64,000 nucleotides of DNA from Priestia iocasae (GTDB lineage: Bacteria; Bacillota; Bacilli; Bacillales; Bacillaceae_H). The stretch is taken from the NCBI RefSeq assembly GCF_016909075.1, contig NZ_JAFBFC010000003.1:124001-188000 (forward strand), read 5' to 3'. The position numbers and the translations under genes are program-made. Below the pieces are notes generated by a model. The model was given only the letters and a program-made list of their open reading frames with translations. It searched no databases and was not told the origin of the DNA. Positions 60,117 to 64,000 of the stretch are shown in pieces (the first letter of the stretch is position 1; every line of letters begins with the position of its first letter).

Positions 60117-61739
60117 TTACATCGCTTCTGTTAATCTTCTTTTTCGCTTCAATAACTCTGTATATTTTCCTTCTAACTCTTCCTTTTCACGCTCATTCAC
60201 AGCAAGTGATAGTTTACTAATGGTATCGGTTAACTCCATCTCAATCGCAAGTAAATCAGCTTCTTTTTGCTGCGTAGATGAAGACGATTTTTTCTGTTGA
60301 TCAACCGCTCGTAACTTCGCTCTTTTTTCTTCAATCTCGACAACATGCGTAGCTAGTTCTTTGACGAAATAGCGGTCATGTGTGACAAATAAAATCGTAC
60401 CTGGATATGCTTTTAACACTTCTTGTAGCGATTCTTTCGTATGCAAATCTAAATAGTTTGTCGGTTCATCTAAAAGTAAGACGTTGTAGTCACCTAAAAA
60501 GACGGTGGCAAGTGCTGCTTTCACACGCTCTCCACCACTCAACATGTGAACTTTTTTATGCACATCTTCACGCTTAAACAGAAGGCGTGATAAGACGGTA
60601 CGAATAAATGTTTCTGTGTAGCGACTGTTTTCTTTCACATTTTCTAAAATGGACTTTTCTTCATCAAGGTTTTCAAGCTGTTGGTGAAAATAGCCCATCT
60701 TTGCTGGTTTGGCAATCGTGATGTTTTCATGTCTTTGATGAATTAGGTTAAGTAACGTAGACTTTCCAACACCATTTTGACCGATGATGGCCACTTTTGA
60801 ACCTGGCTTAACAGATCCATTTAATGAACCAAATAACATTCGCTGGCCAACACTCGCTTTGACGTGTTGAAACGCGATTACTCGTTTACTATGAATATGA
60901 CTAAATGCTTGCACATCAAAGACAATGCGCTCTTCTTCTTTTGGCTTTTCTTTTCTCTCAAGCTTTTCAATTCGTGTTTCAATCGCTTTCACACCACGAT
61001 CTAGCTTTGCTTTCTTTTGACCCACCTTTCGCTTATGAAGCCTCGCCTCTGAATTGCCCATTCGACTTGGTGCTTTCTTCAACGACTTTGATTTGTCACT
61101 TCGTTCCATCGCGGCCTGTTCTAACCGCTGCTTTTCTTTTACATAATGCTCATATTCAAACGCCTGGCGCTCTTTTATATGCTGCTTCTGTTCCACGTAA
61201 TCACGGTAATTTCCTTCGTAGATGTGAAGGTTACCATCTTCGATTTCCCAAATCGTCGTACACACTTGTGTTAAAAATTCCTGATCATGTGAAATGATGA
61301 TGACACTGCCCTTAAATAACGTTAGCTCTCGTTCAAGCTGTTCGATTCCTTGCACGTCTAAGTGACTGGTTGGTTCGTCCGCGATGATTACCTTCGCATC
61401 AGATGCTAGGGCTGCAGCAATCTTTTGACGAGTGATTTCTCCACCACTTAACGCCTCATGACTTTCTTTTGGCACATCCCATTGCGATTTCATTTTCGCT
61501 GTTAACGTCTCTTCCGCTCCCATTTCTAACTGTGGAATATACGCAAGTGGCGCGTATCGTTGAATGTTCCCTCCATCCGGCTCAATCTCGCCGACGATCA
61601 TGCGCAACAGCGTTGATTTTCCTTCACCGTTTTTCCCGACAATTCCAATTCGATCACCGCTATACACTTGAAGATGATCCACTTTTACAATCAGTCGATC
61701 ACCGTAACTTTTTTCAATGCATTTCGCTTCTATAAACAT
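60117..61739 (-). CDS. ABC-F ribosomal protection protein, Vga/VmlR-like
   Basis: 540 residues, two ABC domains in one chain, no transmembrane part. N-domain: Walker A GIVGKNGEGKSTLLRM, signature ALSGGEITRQK, Walker B VIIADEPTSHLD. C-domain: GQNGVGKSTLLNL, MLSGGERVKAA, LLLDEPTNYLDLHTKESL. Between them is a long, basic linker (about 180-290, KQHIKERQAFEYEHYVKEKQRLEQ…) which enters the ribosomal E-site/PTC in this family and dislodges lincosamide, streptogramin A or pleuromutilin drugs. C-terminal basic coiled coil ends KLSLAVNEREKEELEGKYTELLK. Start ATG follows GGGAGG at 7 bases, which is embedded in a terminator hairpin. Specific drug range cannot be told. Confidence 0.9.
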   Translation of the reverse strand: MFIEAKCIEKSYGDRLIVKVDHLQVYSGDRIGIVGKNGEGKSTLLRMIVGEIEPDGGNIQRYAPLAYIPQLEMGAEETLTAKMKSQWDVPKESHEALSGGEITRQKIAAALASDAKVIIADEPTSHLDVQGIEQLERELTLFKGSVIIISHDQEFLTQVCTTIWEIEDGNLHIYEGNYRDYVEQKQHIKERQAFEYEHYVKEKQRLEQAAMERSDKSKSLKKAPSRMGNSEARLHKRKVGQKKAKLDRGVKAIETRIEKLERKEKPKEEERIVFDVQAFSHIHSKRVIAFQHVKASVGQRMLFGSLNGSVKPGSKVAIIGQNGVGKSTLLNLIHQRHENITIAKPAKMGYFHQQLENLDEEKSILENVKENSRYTETFIRTVLSRLLFKREDVHKKVHMLSGGERVKAALATVFLGDYNVLLLDEPTNYLDLHTKESLQEVLKAYPGTILFVTHDRYFVKELATHVVEIEEKRAKLRAVDQQKKSSSSTQQKEADLLAIEMELTDTISKLSLAVNEREKEELEGKYTELLKRKRRLTEAM

Positions 61740-61768
61740 AAAAAAACCTCCCTAGCTTTCTAGAGAGG
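61740..61768 (-). terminator. Attenuator terminator with embedded Shine-Dalgarno of the ABC-F gene
   Basis: Nine-bp stem CCTCTCTAG / CTAGGGAGG (one G-U), 4-nt loop AAAG, then seven T's and immediately the ATG. The 3' arm contains GGGAGG at SD distance. Closed: terminates and hides the RBS. Open: read-through and translation. Confidence 0.85.
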
Positions 61769-61872
61769 ACGTCTGATTGTCTTTAGGTATGAAAAAGAAG
61801 CCTGGTCATAAAGAGACCACGGGTAGGCATACGTATTCCGTCTAAAGAGAAAGCACTTAACAATGCACAGAC

Positions 61873-61937
61873 TAATCCTATCTAGAAACCATTATTTTTA
61901 AAAGATTCATTTAAAATAATGTCTAAAAATAGGATTA
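61873..61937 (-). promoter_or_regulatory. Upstream leader hairpin of the ABC-F gene
   Basis: Outer stem TAATCCTAT / ATAGGATTA (9 bp) encloses an inner stem CATTATTTT / AAAATAATG (9 bp). Its 5' arm (minus strand) overlaps the stop codon of a three-codon ORF ATG TGG TCT TAA (61935-61946). A ribosome held there would prevent this hairpin. Confidence 0.65.
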
Positions 61938-61946
61938 AGACCACAT
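61935..61946 (-). CDS. Three-codon leader peptide (MWS)
   Basis: ATG-TGG-TCT-TAA; a GGAAGGGAAAGG purine-rich stretch lies 11 bases or more upstream. Too short to be recognised as a gene alone, but short leader ORFs in front of ABC-F and Erm genes often sense ribosome-targeting drugs. Its position over hairpin 1 makes this likely; unproven. Confidence 0.4.
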   Translation of the reverse strand: MWS

Positions 61947-61983
61947 CGGCGTAAGTACCTTTCCCTTCCTGTAAGATATTGTT

Positions 61984-62013
61984 AGTATATGATAGCGTTA
62001 CATTTTTTGTCAA
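61984..62013 (-). promoter_or_regulatory. SigA promoter of the ABC-F gene
   Basis: Minus-35 TTGACA and minus-10 TATACT separated by 18 bases, minus strand. Transcription from about 61977 gives a leader of roughly 240 bases. Confidence 0.8.
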
Positions 62014-62038
62014 CCACGCTTTTACTTATTTTAATTGC

Positions 62039-63742
62039 CTAAAAGAGCACACTTCGTTCAACTTCTTTTAATCCATAAAAATAACCCTTGTTCGCCATTA
62101 ACTCATCAAACGAGCCAACTTCGATGATTTCTCCTCCGTCCATGACAATGATTTGGTCCATTTGTTCAAGACCCGTTAAGCGGTGACTAACGAGAATGAG
62201 CGTATCATTTTTTGCACGAGCAAAAATTTCGTCATAGACGCGGCGTTCCGCTAAAACATCCATTGACGACGTTGGTTCATCGAGTAACCATAGCTGACCT
62301 TGACGCAACAACGCACGAGCAATTGCAAGCTTCTGCTTTTCACCACCTGATAAGTTTTCACCTTTTTCATACACAGGATCATCAAGCAGCTTCGTTAGTC
62401 CAACGGCTGTAAGCACATCTTGCAGCTCATTATCTTTCGCATCTTCTCTTGCGATACATAAGTTTTCGCGAATGGTTCCGTAAAAGAAATGATTTTCTTG
62501 CAACACGACATTGCTTTTTGCCCATAAGCTTTCTTGATTCAGCTCATTGATAGACGTACCATTTACCGTAATTTCCCCCTCATCTGCTGGATACATGTTC
62601 ATCACAAGCTGTAAAAGCGTCGATTTTCCTGAACCTGATGGACCTACGATCGCTGTTTTCGATCCAGCTGGAAACGAAACAGATACGTTATTTAGAGTGG
62701 GACGCATGTGATCAAACAAAAACTGAACATGTTGCACATCAATAGAAATCGGTCCTTCTTTTACATCTAGCAATCTCTCTTGCTTTATCGGTGTCTCGTT
62801 TACAACTGAAAACAAGCGAGAAGCGGCTCTTCGGCTATCTTCTGCGTATCCGGGGAACGCTGCAAGCGGAATAGAAAATTCAAATACATTTAATGAAATC
62901 ATCACAAGCATGGCTAAATACAAACCGTCCAAGCGACCCTCAACCACTTCATAGGCACCTACAGCAAGTACGGCACAACTGACAACCATCGCAACAGCCA
63001 TATTTAATGACTGCGTTCGATTTCCTCGATTCTCTTTGTCTCTTTGCTCCTCAATATACACATCCGATAGTTTGCGAAGCTGTTCCTCTTTTTCATGAAG
63101 TCGTCCGTAAATTTTTAAATCACGAAAGCCATATAAAAGCTCTGTTACTTCTGACGACAAGACGTTACGGTTTCCTTGCACAGAATCCTCTACACGCTTT
63201 TGTGTCCAGGTGAAAAAAAGTGGTACGATAACTCCTGTCACAATCATTCCCGCAAACAACGTCCATGCTACATTAACAGAATAAAACGTCGTAAAGAAAA
63301 TCGTGCTTAAGAAAACGAGTAAAAATACAAGCGGAGGATAGAACACACGTAAAAAGAAATTTTGTAAGCTTTCTACATCGCCTACGATTCGTGATAGCAA
63401 GTCACCGCTTCGGTATTTGTGTAAAATACGCGGTGTCAATGGCTCTAGCTTTTCAAAGAATGTCACGCGAATGTTCCCTAAAATCGTAAACGTACCGCGG
63501 TGTGACACGAGGCGCTCTCCGTAACGACTGAGCGCGCGTGAAATACCAATTAGCTTTAACAGCGCTAGCATAACCGTGAGCGTATAGAGCGGTGGTAAAA
63601 GAGCTGCTTTTGAAATGAGATAGCCGCTTGACGCAAATAAGGCGACACCTAGTACACCCGCTAAAAAGCCAAATAAAATGGTGAGCCAAATATCTTTTTT
63701 CTCTTTCCACATTAAGCGAATAATCGGTACTAAATCTCTCAT
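62039..63742 (-). CDS. cydC: Thiol reductant ABC exporter subunit CydC
   Basis: 567 residues: six-helix membrane part (1-320; IWLTILFGFLAGVLGVALF, LLSRIVGDVESLQNFFLR) and ATPase (about 335-560): Walker A GPSGSGKSTLLQL, Q-loop QENHFF, signature NLSGGEKQKLAIARALL, Walker B LWLLDEPTSSMD, switch His in ILVSHRL. CydDC exports cysteine/glutathione to the outside and is needed to assemble cytochrome bd. Its start overlaps the cydD stop by four bases (ATGA), so both are translated together. Confidence 0.93.
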   Translation of the reverse strand: MRDLVPIIRLMWKEKKDIWLTILFGFLAGVLGVALFASSGYLISKAALLPPLYTLTVMLALLKLIGISRALSRYGERLVSHRGTFTILGNIRVTFFEKLEPLTPRILHKYRSGDLLSRIVGDVESLQNFFLRVFYPPLVFLLVFLSTIFFTTFYSVNVAWTLFAGMIVTGVIVPLFFTWTQKRVEDSVQGNRNVLSSEVTELLYGFRDLKIYGRLHEKEEQLRKLSDVYIEEQRDKENRGNRTQSLNMAVAMVVSCAVLAVGAYEVVEGRLDGLYLAMLVMISLNVFEFSIPLAAFPGYAEDSRRAASRLFSVVNETPIKQERLLDVKEGPISIDVQHVQFLFDHMRPTLNNVSVSFPAGSKTAIVGPSGSGKSTLLQLVMNMYPADEGEITVNGTSINELNQESLWAKSNVVLQENHFFYGTIRENLCIAREDAKDNELQDVLTAVGLTKLLDDPVYEKGENLSGGEKQKLAIARALLRQGQLWLLDEPTSSMDVLAERRVYDEIFARAKNDTLILVSHRLTGLEQMDQIIVMDGGEIIEVGSFDELMANKGYFYGLKEVERSVLF

Positions 63743-64000
63743 GTGACAGCCTCCCCTCTATGCACGGTTACCATATGACGATATGGCTCTACGCGTTCTA
63801 GTAGTTCATCATGTGTGCCTTTAGCAGCAAGTGCTCCGTCTTGTAAGAAATAGATCGTATCTGCATCGCGAATCGTATGCAAGCGATGCGCTACGGTTAC
63901 AATCGTCGCTTCTTTTCCTAACTCTTTCATGGATTGCTGAAGCACTTGTTCTGTATATAAATCAAGTCCTGTAGTCGGTTCATCAAATAAGATAAACCCT
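63739..64000 (-). CDS. cydD: CydD, partial (5' end outside window)
   Basis: C-terminal 87 residues only; the frame continues past the window edge without a stop. Seen: Walker B GFILFDEPTTGLD, then switch histidine VTVAHRLHTIRDADTIYFLQDGALAAKGTHDELLE, the typical CydD end. Overlaps cydC by ATGA; both belong to the cytochrome bd assembly operon (cydABCD order in Bacillus, cydD ahead of cydC here). Confidence 0.9.
   Translation of the reverse strand, partial: GFILFDEPTTGLDLYTEQVLQQSMKELGKEATIVTVAHRLHTIRDADTIYFLQDGALAAKGTHDELLERVEPYRHMVTVHRGEAVT

Noticed and set aside
60117-61739. ABC-F protein as an exporter for the TOMM product
   Set aside because: It has no transmembrane part and its linker is that of ribosome protection proteins; it is also 46 kb away.

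Overview
The window reads as a chromosomal segment of a low-GC, endospore-forming Bacillaceae (Bacillus or Priestia type). This rests on the AT-rich sequence, strong AGGAGG-type ribosome binding sites, GTG and TTG starts, sporulation genes (a SpoIIP-type hydrolase, endospore-appendage proteins), a SodF-type superoxide dismutase, the YvrJ/DUF2922/DUF1659 trio and a YozG/YoaS-type pair. I see no rRNA, tRNA, CRISPR array, complete prophage or intact insertion sequence. The species cannot be fixed from sequence alone.

Layout. (1) 0-7 kb: a 1.5-kres SF1 helicase fused to a Vsr/DUF559-like nuclease, a small membrane protein and a 602-residue coiled-coil protein, all on the minus strand; together they look like a defence or DNA-processing module. 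(2) 8.1-14.6 kb: a complete thiazole/oxazole-modified microcin (TOMM) cluster of the heterocycloanthracin/sonorensin type. It has a precursor with 18 core cysteines, a ThiF-like maturation protein, a YcaO cyclodehydratase and a double-domain SagB-type oxidase, and it is followed upstream by a second copy of the small membrane protein family from region 1. (3) 14.8-30 kb: housekeeping and accessory singletons. These include a MutS2 paralogue without Smr, GNAT and NUDIX proteins, a GNAT-pentapeptide fusion, a CPBP protease, SodF and an isochorismatase-type hydrolase, with several decayed gene fragments. (4) 30.4-33 kb: a spore-surface cluster of three proteins with the Ena (DUF3992) fold and one BclA-C-terminal-like jelly-roll protein. 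Each gene has its own conserved SigK-like promoter. (5) 33.6-48.2 kb: metabolic and stress genes, including HD hydrolase, heme O synthase, aldehyde/glyoxal detoxification pair, PP2C phosphatase, SelO, LysE, alcohol dehydrogenase, HAD phosphatase and MFS exporter. (6) 48.5-59.8 kb: the YvrJ trio, a Schlafen-AlbA protein, SpoIIP, an extra RNase J, a thioredoxin-reductase-like flavoprotein, many small membrane proteins and an orphan Imm53 immunity protein. (7) 60.1-64 kb: a Vga/VmlR-type ABC-F antibiotic-resistance gene with a well-formed attenuator leader, then cydC and the 3' end of cydD.

How the genes work together. The TOMM genes form one minus-strand unit in the order precursor, ThiF-like, YcaO, SagB. 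A hairpin between precursor and enzymes would keep precursor levels above enzyme levels. The Ena cluster would be switched on late in the mother cell to build appendages on the spore surface. The ABC-F gene appears to be controlled by conditional termination: the terminator hairpin contains the gene's own Shine-Dalgarno sequence. Small gene fragments at 17.5, 26.0, 30.3 and 33.1-33.6 kb show past insertions and deletions between the conserved genes.
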